64,000 nt of DNA from an uncultured Moraxella sp. (GTDB taxonomy: Bacteria; Pseudomonadota; Gammaproteobacteria; Pseudomonadales; Moraxellaceae): the NCBI RefSeq assembly GCF_945873075.1, contig NZ_CAMCBS010000002.1, forward strand, positions 62,001 to 126,000, given 5' to 3'. Shown in pieces: positions 46,236 to 55,348 of the stretch. Positions within the stretch are counted from its first letter, which is position 1; each line of letters starts with the position of its first letter. A program made the translations under genes and the position numbers. The notes under the pieces were generated by a model. It did not search any database, had not been told where the DNA came from, and worked only from the letters and a program-made list of their open reading frames with translations.

Positions 46236-47015
46236 ATGAAAGCAATGAAACTATCTTTGATCGCTGGTGCGGTAGTACTATCAACTTCTGCAATGGCAAA
46301 TGTTGTAACTGATACAGCATCTAATGTTGCTACTGGCACTGTTAATGTTGTAAAAAACACTGGCTCAGCACTAGTTGACGGTGGTCGTACACTGGTTAAA
46401 ACTGCTATCAACCCAGCAGCAATCAGCGTTGAAGCTGGTACTCTAGGCTACGGTGCAAACGTTGCTTGGGCAGTAAACGAGAAGACTTCATTGGTTGCTG
46501 GTTGGACTGGTGGCGATGTTACTGATCTAGTTGGTGATGACTTCACTTCTCGTGGTGTTACTTATCAAGTTGACACTGATCTTAGCAACCCATACCTAGG
46601 TGTACAAGTACGCCCAGCAGCGAACTGGTTCACTGTAAGCGGTGGTATCATCGTTCCTGACAATGATGTAAAAGTAAAAGCATTGGGTGACAATGGTACT
46701 TATAAGATCGGTGGCGAAGTTTACCAAGCGACTGATGTTGGTGGTCTAAACGGTACTCTAGAGCATCGTAACAAACTAGCTCCATACATGACTGTTGGTT
46801 TCCGCCCAACCATCAACAACAACTGGGGTGTGTTTGGTGAAGTTGGTGCTGCATACATGGGTGATACTCGTGCAACTATCGAAGCTGATGGTACAGGTAC
46901 TATGACTGCAGAAGCTGCTCAACAAGTTGCTGACCAAGCAGCTGCTGAAATCGAAGACAAAAACTGGGGCCGTTGGGCACCAATCGCAAAAGTTGGTGTA
47001 ACTTACCGCTTCTAA
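46236..47015 (+). CDS. Outer-membrane beta-barrel protein, YfaZ/porin-like
   Basis: The 259-residue precursor has a clear signal peptide (MKAMKLSLIAGAVVLSTSAMA), a ~35-residue Val/Thr/Asn-rich lead, and alternating hydrophobic strands ending in the C-terminal YRF signature of outer-membrane barrels. Segments such as GYGANVAWAVNEKTSLVAGW suggest an eight- to ten-strand barrel of the YfaZ/Opa-like type, but I cannot assign a named family with certainty. Codon choice (GGT, GCT, AAC, GTT) is more uniform than in neighbours, which suggests high expression. Strong terminators follow at 47016-47066. Confidence 0.75.
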   Translation: MKAMKLSLIAGAVVLSTSAMANVVTDTASNVATGTVNVVKNTGSALVDGGRTLVKTAINPAAISVEAGTLGYGANVAWAVNEKTSLVAGWTGGDVTDLVGDDFTSRGVTYQVDTDLSNPYLGVQVRPAANWFTVSGGIIVPDNDVKVKALGDNGTYKIGGEVYQATDVGGLNGTLEHRNKLAPYMTVGFRPTINNNWGVFGEVGAAYMGDTRATIEADGTGTMTAEAAQQVADQAAAEIEDKNWGRWAPIAKVGVTYRF

Positions 47016-47066
47016 TCACGATCTGATCGTGAACAAAACGATGCTACAGTACTGTGGCATCGTTTT
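47016..47066 (+). terminator. Double hairpin terminator after the outer-membrane protein gene
   Basis: TCACGAT-CTG-ATCGTGA (47016-47032) is followed by a long near-perfect stem AAAACGATGCTACAGT / ACTGTGGCATCGTTTT (47035-47066), ending in Ts. Confidence 0.8.
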
Positions 47067-47168
47067 TTATTGGCAGAAAAGAGTTTTTGATAAATAAATT
47101 GACAAAACTAAGATAAATACCCTAACATATTGCCAATTTCAACTCACAAATATCCATGAGTATAAATT

Positions 47169-48227
47169 ATGAAGTTTGCAATTTTTTCAATGGTGAAGAA
47201 CGAAGCTGATATTATTGAGTCTTTTGTAAGGCACAATCTAAATTTTGCAGATGAGATGTATATTTTAGACAATGGTAGCACTGACAACACTTTATCTATT
47301 CTAAAGAATTTATACGGTGAAGGTTTGCCAATCCGCCTGTTTCAAGATACAACACATGGCCATAGACAGCATCAGATACTATCAAATTTAATGCAACATA
47401 TCCAAGGTGATACGGATGCAGATATATTTATGTGTTTAGATGCTGATGAATTTATTAGCATCAGCCCCAATTCCCCCCCCCAATATAGGCTGAACCAAAA
47501 AGCATTTTTTGATCAGCATTTACAAGCGGTAGCCCGGTATGGCGTCTGTGCAATGCAATGGGTGAATTATTTGCCGAATGACTCATGTGAGAATCTTGAT
47601 TTTATTAATTATTTTGACGATTTTGCAAGATGTCAGATGAGTGTACCTGAGCATCAAAAGGTGATTTTTTCTCGAGATATGCTTGCTAAAGTGGTACTTG
47701 CGCAAGGAAATCATTTTTTGAGTGATAAAAATACTCAACAAAAAATTCAACATTTGGTCTTTCAAGATATTGTACTCGCGCATATTCCGATTCGATCAGC
47801 AGAGCAAGCTATAAGTAAAGTGCTAACCACGGCCATCTCTGTTAGTAGTCGTGAGATGGGAATGAATGAATCATTTCACATCTTTAATATGAAAGAGAAA
47901 ATTATTAATAATAACTATACATTGGCTATCGATGAGTGTCGAGAGTTGGCGCATTATTATGGCTTGCCAGAGTTTTATCGTGAGCAGGTGGTGCTAGGTA
48001 AGGGCAGAATTAATGATGTCTATATTGAGCATAAATATTTAGATTTAATCAATTTAAGCATTGTCCACAATTTAAGAGAGCAGGCAGAAATTTTTGCCAA
48101 AAAGACCAAAGATTTGACAATGGCTTTGGCGGCAAAAGAGCAGGAATTAACCACAAGCCATCAGAGAATTTGTGAACTTGAGCGCTTATTAAAGCAAATC
48201 TCCCAAATGGGTCGGAAATATGGTTAA
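47169..48227 (+). CDS. Glycosyltransferase family 2 protein with poly-C tract (putatively phase variable)
   Basis: The 352-residue putative GT-A fold glycosyltransferase resembles Glyco_tranf_2_4. Seen: FSMVKNEADIIESFVRHNLNFADEMYILDNGSTDNT (nucleotide-sugar binding, in parts) and the metal-binding CLDADEFI (DxD). The last ~40 residues form a charged helix (AAKEQELTTSHQRICELERLL). Codons 102-105 contain a run of nine Cs (47473-47481); with C8 or C10 the frame stops within four codons, so this copy is in the ON state. The gene is AT-rich compared with its neighbours, suggesting transfer. A role in lipooligosaccharide or protein glycosylation is inferred. Confidence 0.85.
   Translation: MKFAIFSMVKNEADIIESFVRHNLNFADEMYILDNGSTDNTLSILKNLYGEGLPIRLFQDTTHGHRQHQILSNLMQHIQGDTDADIFMCLDADEFISISPNSPPQYRLNQKAFFDQHLQAVARYGVCAMQWVNYLPNDSCENLDFINYFDDFARCQMSVPEHQKVIFSRDMLAKVVLAQGNHFLSDKNTQQKIQHLVFQDIVLAHIPIRSAEQAISKVLTTAISVSSREMGMNESFHIFNMKEKIINNNYTLAIDECRELAHYYGLPEFYREQVVLGKGRINDVYIEHKYLDLINLSIVHNLREQAEIFAKKTKDLTMALAAKEQELTTSHQRICELERLLKQISQMGRKYG
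47473..47481 (+). repeat. C9 homopolymer in the glycosyltransferase coding sequence
   Basis: Nine consecutive Cs encode part of Ser-Pro-Pro-Gln. It is the only G/C run longer than six noticed in the window. Confidence 0.9.
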
Positions 48228-48796
48228 TCCATTTGAAAAATCGCCGATAGATGTAAGCTTGGATTGATATAAGTCATATAGCCATCGTGTAGTGGGATAA
48301 TGCTGTCGTTTTGTGGATGAATGTGGGCTAAATATTGTCCAAAATCCACGCCCATACCCTGTGTCAGCGTACCACCGTTTAGCTTAATCCATGATTCTTT
48401 TAATTGCCACAGGATTTGCCGATAGATGGCTTGAGTGTCTGCTGGATAATTTTGTAGATATAAATTTTCATGATGGCTAAAAAACCGCTTTGCCACCGCC
48501 TGCGTAATCGCTCGCTTTTCTACATCGACACCACATGGATAAGGACTGATAATTAGCGCCACGCAGTCTGCCGAATGGCTAAAGCTGACAAATTCCTGCG
48601 CCAGACTACCTACCATCAGCCGATAAGGAAAGTTGTCATCAGATAGTACACTTTGTTTACCCAATCTTGATAATACCAAATGCAGTAGCTCACGCACGGC
48701 AGACGACTGTAGAGATTTATCCGCCGTTGTCATCTGTGCATATGCGATGATGGTGGATTGAGATTGGTATATCCAAGGGGGGTGAATGGGCGACAT
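48224..48796 (-). CDS. 4'-phosphopantetheinyl transferase superfamily protein (Sfp-like)
   Basis: Transfers the phosphopantetheine arm from CoA to a carrier protein. The 190-residue protein shows the Sfp-type motifs FVSFSHSADCVAL, GVDVEKR (the GxDxE Mg2+ motif) and WQLKESWIKLNG (the WxxKE motif). It is somewhat shorter than typical Sfp (about 220-240). It converges with the glycosyltransferase gene and overlaps its end by 4 bp. No NRPS/PKS is in the window, so it may serve as the AcpS substitute or modify a carrier encoded elsewhere. Confidence 0.85.
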   Translation of the reverse strand: MSPIHPPWIYQSQSTIIAYAQMTTADKSLQSSAVRELLHLVLSRLGKQSVLSDDNFPYRLMVGSLAQEFVSFSHSADCVALIISPYPCGVDVEKRAITQAVAKRFFSHHENLYLQNYPADTQAIYRQILWQLKESWIKLNGGTLTQGMGVDFGQYLAHIHPQNDSIIPLHDGYMTYINPSLHLSAIFQMD

Positions 48797-48826
48797 GGAT
48801 GGTGGCTATTGAATAAGATTTAGACA

Positions 48827-48857
48827 AAAAAAAGCCCAAATGAATTGAGCTTTTTTT
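48827..48857 (-). terminator. Terminator of pal
   Basis: AAAAAAAGC (48827-48835) pairs with GCTTTTTTT (48849-48857), just beyond the pal stop. Confidence 0.6.
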
Positions 48858-48869
48858 GGATAGGGTGAA

Positions 48870-49391
48870 TTAATACGACAATTCGGCACGGCGATTTTGT
48901 GACCATGATGCTTCGTCTGAGCCTGTGGCGACAGGGCGTTCTTCACCAAAGCTGACAATCTCAACATTAGCTTCTTTGACACCTTTATTCAGCAGATAAC
49001 CACGCACCGCAGCAGCACGACGCTCGCCCAGTGACATATTATATTCACGGCTACCACGCTCATCGGTATGACCTGCGACCAGTACACGAGCGGTCTCATT
49101 GGCGGTCAAGAATTTGACTTGTTCATCCAAGATGGCAGCGGCTTGTGGCTTGATGGCATCAGAATTATAGTCAAAATGCACAAGGCTAGGCAGATTTGCG
49201 GCGGCTTGTTTGATGGCGTCTGAATTATTCACCAAAGCACCACCAGTATAGACTTTGCCTGTGTAGCCTGCCATTTGATTTGGTGCGACAACCACATCAT
49301 TGGTTTGGGCTTGTTTGCTTGCACAGCCTGTGGTAATCGTAAGGGCAGGAATCATCGCAAGTGCGACTAGTTTTAGTCCGAAGTGTTTCAT
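48870..49391 (-). CDS. pal: Peptidoglycan-associated lipoprotein Pal
   Basis: Outer-membrane lipoprotein of the Tol-Pal system that binds peptidoglycan through an OmpA_C domain. The 173-residue precursor has lipobox ITTGC. The OmpA_C domain spans roughly residues 67-173 with VHFDYNSDAI, VLVAGHTDERGSREYNMSLGERRA (in parts) and the conserved C-terminal SQNRRAELSY. The start at 49391 is preferred over an upstream in-frame start because it gives a proper signal peptide and has AAAGG 7-11 bp upstream. The tolQRAB genes usually beside pal are not in this window. Confidence 0.95.
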   Translation of the reverse strand: MKHFGLKLVALAMIPALTITTGCASKQAQTNDVVVAPNQMAGYTGKVYTGGALVNNSDAIKQAAANLPSLVHFDYNSDAIKPQAAAILDEQVKFLTANETARVLVAGHTDERGSREYNMSLGERRAAAVRGYLLNKGVKEANVEIVSFGEERPVATGSDEASWSQNRRAELSY

Positions 49392-49622
49392 AGGACACCT
49401 TTGATTATTATAATGCAATCTTGGTTGCATGATTTGTTTTTGGAAAGTAAATGCACTGCCTATATGATGACAAATTTATAACAATTTGACAAGTGATTTT
49501 TGCATTGGTTGTCTAAATCGTTGCATTTACTACAACAAAACAAAGATAACGGTGGATTTGCTTTCATAAAAAAGCAATTTTTGGTAGTATGTTGTGTTAT
49601 TTATCTACAAAAGAGTATATCT

Positions 49623-52196
49623 ATGAGCGCCGAACAACCGACCAAAATTTATCTAAAAGACTATACACCGCCAAGCTTTGAAGTAAAAAAAGTGGATTTG
49701 GATATTCAGCTATTTGATGACCATGCCACTGTCGATGCTACCCTTGAGATGACCCGCCGTCATGAAGGTGAGTTGGTGCTGTTTGGGCGTAGTCTTGAGC
49801 TACAAGATATTCGCCTAAATGGTCAAGTGCTTAGCGACAATGCCTACAAAAAAGACGATGAATCGCTGACCATTCTAGATGCGCCAAATGATGCTGTGGT
49901 ACAAACTCGTGTGCGTATCACCCCGCAGACCAACACCACGCTTGAAGGCCTGTATCAGTCAGGTCAGGGCGATGAGCTGATGTTTGTGACGCAGTGTGAG
50001 CCTGAAGGCTTTCGTAAGATTACCTATTTTCCCGACCGTCCTGATGTCCTGACCGAATACACCACACGACTTGAAGCGCCAAAACGCTTTAAAACTTTGC
50101 TTGCCAATGGTAATTTGATTGAGTCAGGCGATGTCGGTGATGAGCGTCACTTTACCATTTGGCATGACCCAACCAAAAAACCCAGCTACCTATTCGCCGC
50201 TGTCATCGCCAATCTAGAAGTGCTAAGCGATAGCTATACCACCATCGAAGGGCGTGATGTGCTGCTTGAAGTATATGCCACAGCGCATGATATTGATAAG
50301 TGCCATGTCGGTATGCAGGCGCTCAAAGATGCGATGAAATGGGATGAAGATAACTATGGGCGTGCCTATGACCTTGACCGCTATATGATTGTGGCGACCA
50401 GTCAGTTCAATATGGGGGCAATGGAAAATAAGGGTCTGAATATCTTTAATACCAGCTGTGTGCTGTCAAGCCCAGAGACTACGACCGATGAGCGTAGTTT
50501 TAATGTCAAATCAGTGATTGCGCATGAGTATTTTCACAACTGGACGGGCAACCGCATCACTTGCCGTGATTGGTTTCAGCTGTGCCTAAAAGAAGGTTTT
50601 ACGGTATTTCGCGACCAAAGCTTTTCGGGGGATTTTCGCTCAAAAGCAGTACAGCGTATCGAAGATGTGGCAATGCTACGCTCGGCGCAGTTTGCCGAAG
50701 ATGCAGGGACGTTAGCGCATCCTGTCAGACCAGAGAGCTTTGTTGAGATTAACAATTTTTACACCATGACCATCTATGAAAAAGGTGCAGAAATTGTGCG
50801 TATGCTTGCTAATTTACTTGGCAAAGATAAATTCCGTCAAGGCACGGACGAATATTTCCGCCGTTATGATGGCATGGCGGTGACGGTTGAAGATTTCTTG
50901 TCCGCCTTGTCGGTCGCTGATGAGCGAGTGTCGCTATTTATGCCGTGGTATCGTCAGCCGGGCACGCCTGTGCTGTCAGGCTCATCTCGTGTTGATGGCG
51001 ATAAAGTGGTGATAAGCCTTGCCCAAAAAACTCGCCATGTGCCAAATTATGATGCGCCGATTGCACTGCCTATCCCTGTGGGTACAGCGATTTTTGATAG
51101 TGTGACAGGTGAGATGTTGGCAAGCGATATGCTGCTATTGACCACAGACAGTGATGAGTTTGTCTTTGATGGCATCAAGCTTAGCGACGGTGCGCACCCT
51201 GTGGTGTCGGTACTGCGTAATTTCTCTGCGCCGGTGAAGCTGGATTTTGATTATACCGATGAAGATTTGGCACGCCTAGTGGCGTTCGAGACCGAAGGCT
51301 TTAACCAGTGGCAAGCCTTGCAAAGCTTGGTCAATCGTTGGCTATTTGGCAATAGCGATGATGCAAGCATCTTGACCAATGCGTTAAAAACAGCTGTTAC
51401 TAAGCTTAAAGACACCGACCTGATGCTTGCTGCTCGTTTGTTTGATTTGCCAAGCGAAAAAGAGCTTGCGATGGCGTATGATACCGACTATGACCCTACA
51501 GCGGTCAAGGCACGCCGTGATGCGCTCAAATCACTGATTGCACAGTTGCTGTCTGATGTGGCGGGCGAGTGGTATGCGTCGCTTGGCAATGAAGCGTATG
51601 CTGATACGCCTGATGCTCGTGGCCGTCGATTGCTAAAAAATGTCCTACTTGACCTATCATTGACCGCAGGTATCGATGGTGCGGATGCGTGGGCGTATGC
51701 ACAGTATGATAAGGCATCATGTATGAGTGAGCGACTGGGTGCACTGACAGCGATTATTCATCATAATCTTGAACAAAAACAAGTATTTATCGAGAATTTC
51801 TATGAGCGATTTAGCGATGAAGATTTGGTGATTGATACTTGGTTTAGCGCCCAAACTTCATCAAGCCATACCGGTGTCGATGAGATTGCCCGTCTCATGG
51901 CTCGTGATGATTTTGATTGGAATACGCCAAATCGTGTGCGTGCGGTGCTCGGTGCGCTCGCTGCCAAGCCAGTTCAGCTGTGGAGCGAAGCAGGCGTGGC
52001 ATTGTATTTGTCAGCGGTGGAGCGACTTGACGGCAGTAATCCGCTTTTGGCGGCTCGTCTATTGACGGCATTGGCTCGTTGGCAGACACTATCTAGTGAG
52101 CCAAAAGCAGTGGTCAAAGCCAAGCTTGAACACCTGCAAACCAAAGCCAGCTCAAAAAATGTGCTTGAGTTCTTGGGCAATATGCTAAATGGCTGA
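49623..52196 (+). CDS. pepN: Aminopeptidase N (M1 family)
   Basis: Zinc metallo-aminopeptidase of 857 residues. Seen: the N-terminal saddle domain, the substrate-recognition GAMEN (QFNMGAMENKG), the zinc motif HEYFHNW with the distal Glu in LKEGFTVF, and the C-terminal helical domain of the DUF3458 type typical of gamma-proteobacterial PepN. The frame is open 41 codons upstream, but ATG 49623 with an AAGAG site is the natural start and gives the usual SAEQPTKIYLKDY opening. A terminator follows at 52218-52246. Confidence 0.97.
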   Translation: MSAEQPTKIYLKDYTPPSFEVKKVDLDIQLFDDHATVDATLEMTRRHEGELVLFGRSLELQDIRLNGQVLSDNAYKKDDESLTILDAPNDAVVQTRVRITPQTNTTLEGLYQSGQGDELMFVTQCEPEGFRKITYFPDRPDVLTEYTTRLEAPKRFKTLLANGNLIESGDVGDERHFTIWHDPTKKPSYLFAAVIANLEVLSDSYTTIEGRDVLLEVYATAHDIDKCHVGMQALKDAMKWDEDNYGRAYDLDRYMIVATSQFNMGAMENKGLNIFNTSCVLSSPETTTDERSFNVKSVIAHEYFHNWTGNRITCRDWFQLCLKEGFTVFRDQSFSGDFRSKAVQRIEDVAMLRSAQFAEDAGTLAHPVRPESFVEINNFYTMTIYEKGAEIVRMLANLLGKDKFRQGTDEYFRRYDGMAVTVEDFLSALSVADERVSLFMPWYRQPGTPVLSGSSRVDGDKVVISLAQKTRHVPNYDAPIALPIPVGTAIFDSVTGEMLASDMLLLTTDSDEFVFDGIKLSDGAHPVVSVLRNFSAPVKLDFDYTDEDLARLVAFETEGFNQWQALQSLVNRWLFGNSDDASILTNALKTAVTKLKDTDLMLAARLFDLPSEKELAMAYDTDYDPTAVKARRDALKSLIAQLLSDVAGEWYASLGNEAYADTPDARGRRLLKNVLLDLSLTAGIDGADAWAYAQYDKASCMSERLGALTAIIHHNLEQKQVFIENFYERFSDEDLVIDTWFSAQTSSSHTGVDEIARLMARDDFDWNTPNRVRAVLGALAAKPVQLWSEAGVALYLSAVERLDGSNPLLAARLLTALARWQTLSSEPKAVVKAKLEHLQTKASSKNVLEFLGNMLNG

Positions 52197-52217
52197 TGCT
52201 TGGTTTGAGATGACTAT

Positions 52218-52246
52218 AAAGACAGGTTTGCGCCTGTCTTTTTATT
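52218..52246 (+). terminator. Terminator after pepN
   Basis: The stem AAAGACAGG / CCTGTCTTT, with a 6-base loop, is followed by a T-rich run. Confidence 0.8.
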
Positions 52247-52335
52247 TTTGTCCTGTAGATGATTGTTGAGAATTATAAAAAGTGTTATAATGATTTTTTT
52301 ATTAAAAAATTGATTAACACAATGATGAGTATCTG

Positions 52336-53040
52336 ATGAAAGGTAAGATTTTAGATTTTTCGGTGGCGCAAGGCGGTGGACTGATTCTAAGCAGTGATGG
52401 CACTCGCTATTTATTCAATGCTGACCAGTGGCATGGTCAAAGCTTGCCAAAAGCAGGGCAAGATGTGGATTTTAATATCGATGATACGCACAAGGCGATT
52501 GATATTTATCCTGATGTCTATGCGATGCCTGCGCAGAGTCAGACGGTGGCGAAGCTTGATGAGATTGGTAATAAGGTTGGTGATTCGTTTAATAAATTTG
52601 CCACCGATATCAATAACAGCTTGGTCAAAATCAACAGCAAAGAAACGCCTGCGACTTTTGTGGATTATGCGGTGCAAACCATCACCAAAAATTATGCCAA
52701 TTTTAATGGGCGAGCTCGTCGCAAAGAATATTGGGGCACGATGCTTGTGTATATGATTGTCGCTGTTATCCTGTCCATGTTGATGAATATCACCTTTTGG
52801 ATATCAGAATATTTGTCGTACTTTTTTGTGCTTGTGGCGTCGATTTTTTATTTGGCGACGATTGTGCCAATCATTGCGCTGACCGTGCGTCGCCTGCATG
52901 ATGTGGATAAATCAGGCTGGTGGTATTTTATTTCGCTTGTACCGCTGATTGGTGGGATTTGGCTATTGATTTTGCTATGCACCGAAGGCACTCGCGGTGA
53001 GAATCAATTTGGTGCTGACCCAAAGATGCTTGAGCAATAA
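52336..53040 (+). CDS. DUF805 membrane protein with N-terminal cold-shock-like domain
   Basis: The 234-residue protein is in two parts. Residues 1-65 resemble a cold-shock/OB-type domain (MKGKILDFSVAQGGGLI ... DVDFNIDD), seen on some Moraxellaceae DUF805 proteins. A linker with a short amphipathic helix follows. From about residue 112 comes a DUF805 domain (NFNGRARRKEYWG ... RRLHDVDKSGWWYF ... EGTRGENQFGADP) with four membrane helices. The function of DUF805 is unknown. A weak ribosome site precedes the ATG and a terminator follows. Confidence 0.85.
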   Translation: MKGKILDFSVAQGGGLILSSDGTRYLFNADQWHGQSLPKAGQDVDFNIDDTHKAIDIYPDVYAMPAQSQTVAKLDEIGNKVGDSFNKFATDINNSLVKINSKETPATFVDYAVQTITKNYANFNGRARRKEYWGTMLVYMIVAVILSMLMNITFWISEYLSYFFVLVASIFYLATIVPIIALTVRRLHDVDKSGWWYFISLVPLIGGIWLLILLCTEGTRGENQFGADPKMLEQ

Positions 53041-53058
53041 CAGGGTGCGGATTATCGC

Positions 53059-53088
53059 AAGACGGGTTTTCGCCTGTCTTTTTTTATT
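53059..53088 (+). terminator. Terminator after the DUF805 gene
   Basis: AAGACGGG pairs with CCTGTCTT with one G-T wobble, followed by a long T run. Confidence 0.75.
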
Positions 53089-53119
53089 GGCAAGTATTAT
53101 CGCCATTATGGGGCGAAAA

Positions 53120-53128
53120 TGTTACAAT
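53120..53128 (+). promoter_or_regulatory. Extended -10 promoter of waaA
   Basis: TG-T-TACAAT, 39 bp before the waaA start. Confidence 0.5.
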
Positions 53129-53167
53129 ACGCCAATTATTTATGCCAATTTTTGCTAGTATTTTTCA

Positions 53168-54526
53168 ATGATGACACCCGTTGCCCCGCCACTATATTAT
53201 AAAGTCGCCATCAGCTTACTTGCGCCCATCTATCGGATGATGGTCAAGAAAAAATCTCGCCACAGACCAACCTTGACTCGTGAGCTGGGTGAGCGGTTTG
53301 GTGAGCGGTATCTGCCTGCACCAAAGGCAGATAAGGGGGTGATTTGGTGTCATGCTGTTTCATTAGGTGAGCTAAATACCGCTTATCCATTATTAAAAAA
53401 ACTGCTCGATGCTGGCTTTGGCTTATGGATTAGCAGTACCACGCAGACGGGCTTTGAGCGAGCGAGTCGATTATTCGCTGATGAGATTGAGCAATCACGG
53501 GTGTCGCATAGCTTTGTGCCTGTGGATAGCCCTGTGGTGATACAGCGGTTCTTGGCTCATGTAAAGCCTGTGATGACGCTGTTTATCGAGACTGAACTGT
53601 GGGCGAATACTTTATATGAACTAAAAAAACACAACATCCCTGCATTGATGGTCAATGCCCGCCTAACGGACAAATCTTATCAAGGCTATGCCAAAATCAC
53701 TAAGGTCAGCCGTAGTATGATGGCAAATTTGGATAAAATCATTGCCCAAGATAGCGACTCTGCCAAGCGGTTTTTGGCACTTGGGGCGAATGATGTGCAG
53801 GTTGTGGTGGTTGATTCGCTCAAATGGGTCAGCCAAAGTGGACTAACCCCTGCCAATCAACAGCTTGCCAAGACAATGGCGGATGTGATTCATACTGCGG
53901 GCAGGCGAGCAGTGTGGACGATGGCAAGTACGCACGATAGTGAAGAGTTGTTGGCACTCACTGCACATCGTCAGTTCATTGATAAACTACAAACCCTGTC
54001 CAATCAACAGGCTAACCCATTATTAATCCTAGTGCCACGCCATCCCGAACGCTTTGATGCGGTGTATCAGCTGTGCTGTGAGATGGGGCTTGTGACCGCT
54101 AGACGCTTGGCAAATGATACCATCACAGACCGGACGCAGGTGTATCTGGCGGATACGATGGGTGAGCTGATGGCATGGTATCAGCTGTGTGATGTGGCGG
54201 TGGTGGGTGGCTCATTTGTGCCTGTGGGTGGGCATAATCCGATTGAGCCGGCAAGTCTTGGCAAGCCGATTATCATGGGTAGCTATGATGATAATTGTCA
54301 TCTATTGACCAAAGAGCTGCGCAAAGTGGGTGCGCTGGCGCAATTGGATGCCACAGATGCACAGGTAGCAGATAAGCTTATTGAGGCGCTGGTACAGACC
54401 TATGTCTATCGCTGGAGTGGCGAGCAGGGCGAACGACTTGTCAAAGCCAAGCAATCAGCACTGACGCATCAGTTTGATGAGATTATGAGCGTGCTACATC
54501 ATACAGAGAATGGGCATGGATTATGA
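53168..54526 (+). CDS. waaA: 3-deoxy-D-manno-octulosonic acid (Kdo) transferase
   Basis: Inner-membrane glycosyltransferase (GT30) adding Kdo to lipid A precursors. The 452 residues have an N-terminal hydrophobic anchor, then GVIWCHAVSLGELNTAYPLL (the catalytic Glu region), WISSTTQTGFERA, FIETELWANTLYELKKHNIP, LVPRHPERFDAV and GGSFVPVGGHNPIEPA (in parts), all diagnostic for WaaA. Whether it adds one or two Kdo residues cannot be judged by eye. It overlaps rsmE by 4 bp. Confidence 0.95.
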   Translation: MMTPVAPPLYYKVAISLLAPIYRMMVKKKSRHRPTLTRELGERFGERYLPAPKADKGVIWCHAVSLGELNTAYPLLKKLLDAGFGLWISSTTQTGFERASRLFADEIEQSRVSHSFVPVDSPVVIQRFLAHVKPVMTLFIETELWANTLYELKKHNIPALMVNARLTDKSYQGYAKITKVSRSMMANLDKIIAQDSDSAKRFLALGANDVQVVVVDSLKWVSQSGLTPANQQLAKTMADVIHTAGRRAVWTMASTHDSEELLALTAHRQFIDKLQTLSNQQANPLLILVPRHPERFDAVYQLCCEMGLVTARRLANDTITDRTQVYLADTMGELMAWYQLCDVAVVGGSFVPVGGHNPIEPASLGKPIIMGSYDDNCHLLTKELRKVGALAQLDATDAQVADKLIEALVQTYVYRWSGEQGERLVKAKQSALTHQFDEIMSVLHHTENGHGL

Positions 54527-55236
54527 ATATTATCTTATTAAACCCAAGCGACATCACAGGTGAGACAGTACTCATCAATGACAAGACGACCATCGCACAT
54601 ATCCGCACAGTGCTCGGGGCAGGCGTGGGCGATACCCTAAAGGTCGGCTGTCGTCATGGGCTCATCGGTACAGCCATCATCATGCGAATGGGTGATGATG
54701 GCATTCATCTGGGTATGCTTAGCCTTGATAAATCACCACCGCCGAAGCTGAATCTGACCGTCATATTAGCACTGCCCCGTCCAAAGGTGCTACGCCGCCT
54801 TGTGATGGATATGACAGCAATGGGGGTAAATCGCATTGTGCTTATCAATAGCTATCGCACGGACAAATCCTATTGGAGCTCGCCATTATTAAATAAAATT
54901 GATGAATACATTACCGAAGGGCTACAGCAGGGCATTGATACCGTGCCACCGCAGATTGTGATGGCAAAGCGGTTCAAGCCCTTTGTCCAAGACGAGCTAC
55001 CTGTCATCATCGGTGATGGTAAGGCGCTCGTGGCGCATCCTTATGCGGATATCGGCTTTGGCACGGTGGTGCAAGATGGCTTGCCGAGCGTGCTTATCGT
55101 CGGTGCTGAAGGGGGGTTTATCCCTTATGAAATTGAGCTATTAGGCAGTGTCGGGGTGCAGGCGGTGAGTCTGGGCAGTCGCATTTTACGCACTGAATCA
55201 GCGGTCAATGCACTGCTGGGTCGATGGCTGGATTGA
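54523..55236 (+). CDS. rsmE: 16S rRNA (uracil-1498-N3)-methyltransferase
   Basis: SPOUT-family methyltransferase of 237 residues. An N-terminal PUA-like domain (HIRTVLGAGVGDTLKVG) is followed by the knotted catalytic domain with VDMTAMGV-type segment (MDMTAMGVNRIVLINS), IVGAEGGFIPYE and LGSRILRTESAV, the SAM-binding trefoil-knot motifs. It overlaps the waaA end (ATGA), so the two are coupled. No clear terminator was found in the 112-bp gap before the convergent transporter. Confidence 0.94.
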   Translation: MNIILLNPSDITGETVLINDKTTIAHIRTVLGAGVGDTLKVGCRHGLIGTAIIMRMGDDGIHLGMLSLDKSPPPKLNLTVILALPRPKVLRRLVMDMTAMGVNRIVLINSYRTDKSYWSSPLLNKIDEYITEGLQQGIDTVPPQIVMAKRFKPFVQDELPVIIGDGKALVAHPYADIGFGTVVQDGLPSVLIVGAEGGFIPYEIELLGSVGVQAVSLGSRILRTESAVNALLGRWLD

Positions 55237-55348
55237 TTTGGCTGACTGACTAATTAGCTACCTGATTGATAAGATGGCAAATTGTCAGCTTGATAAAGTT
55301 GTAAAGTTATCATCGGCATATCAATCTTGGCGTATCACTTCATTAACA

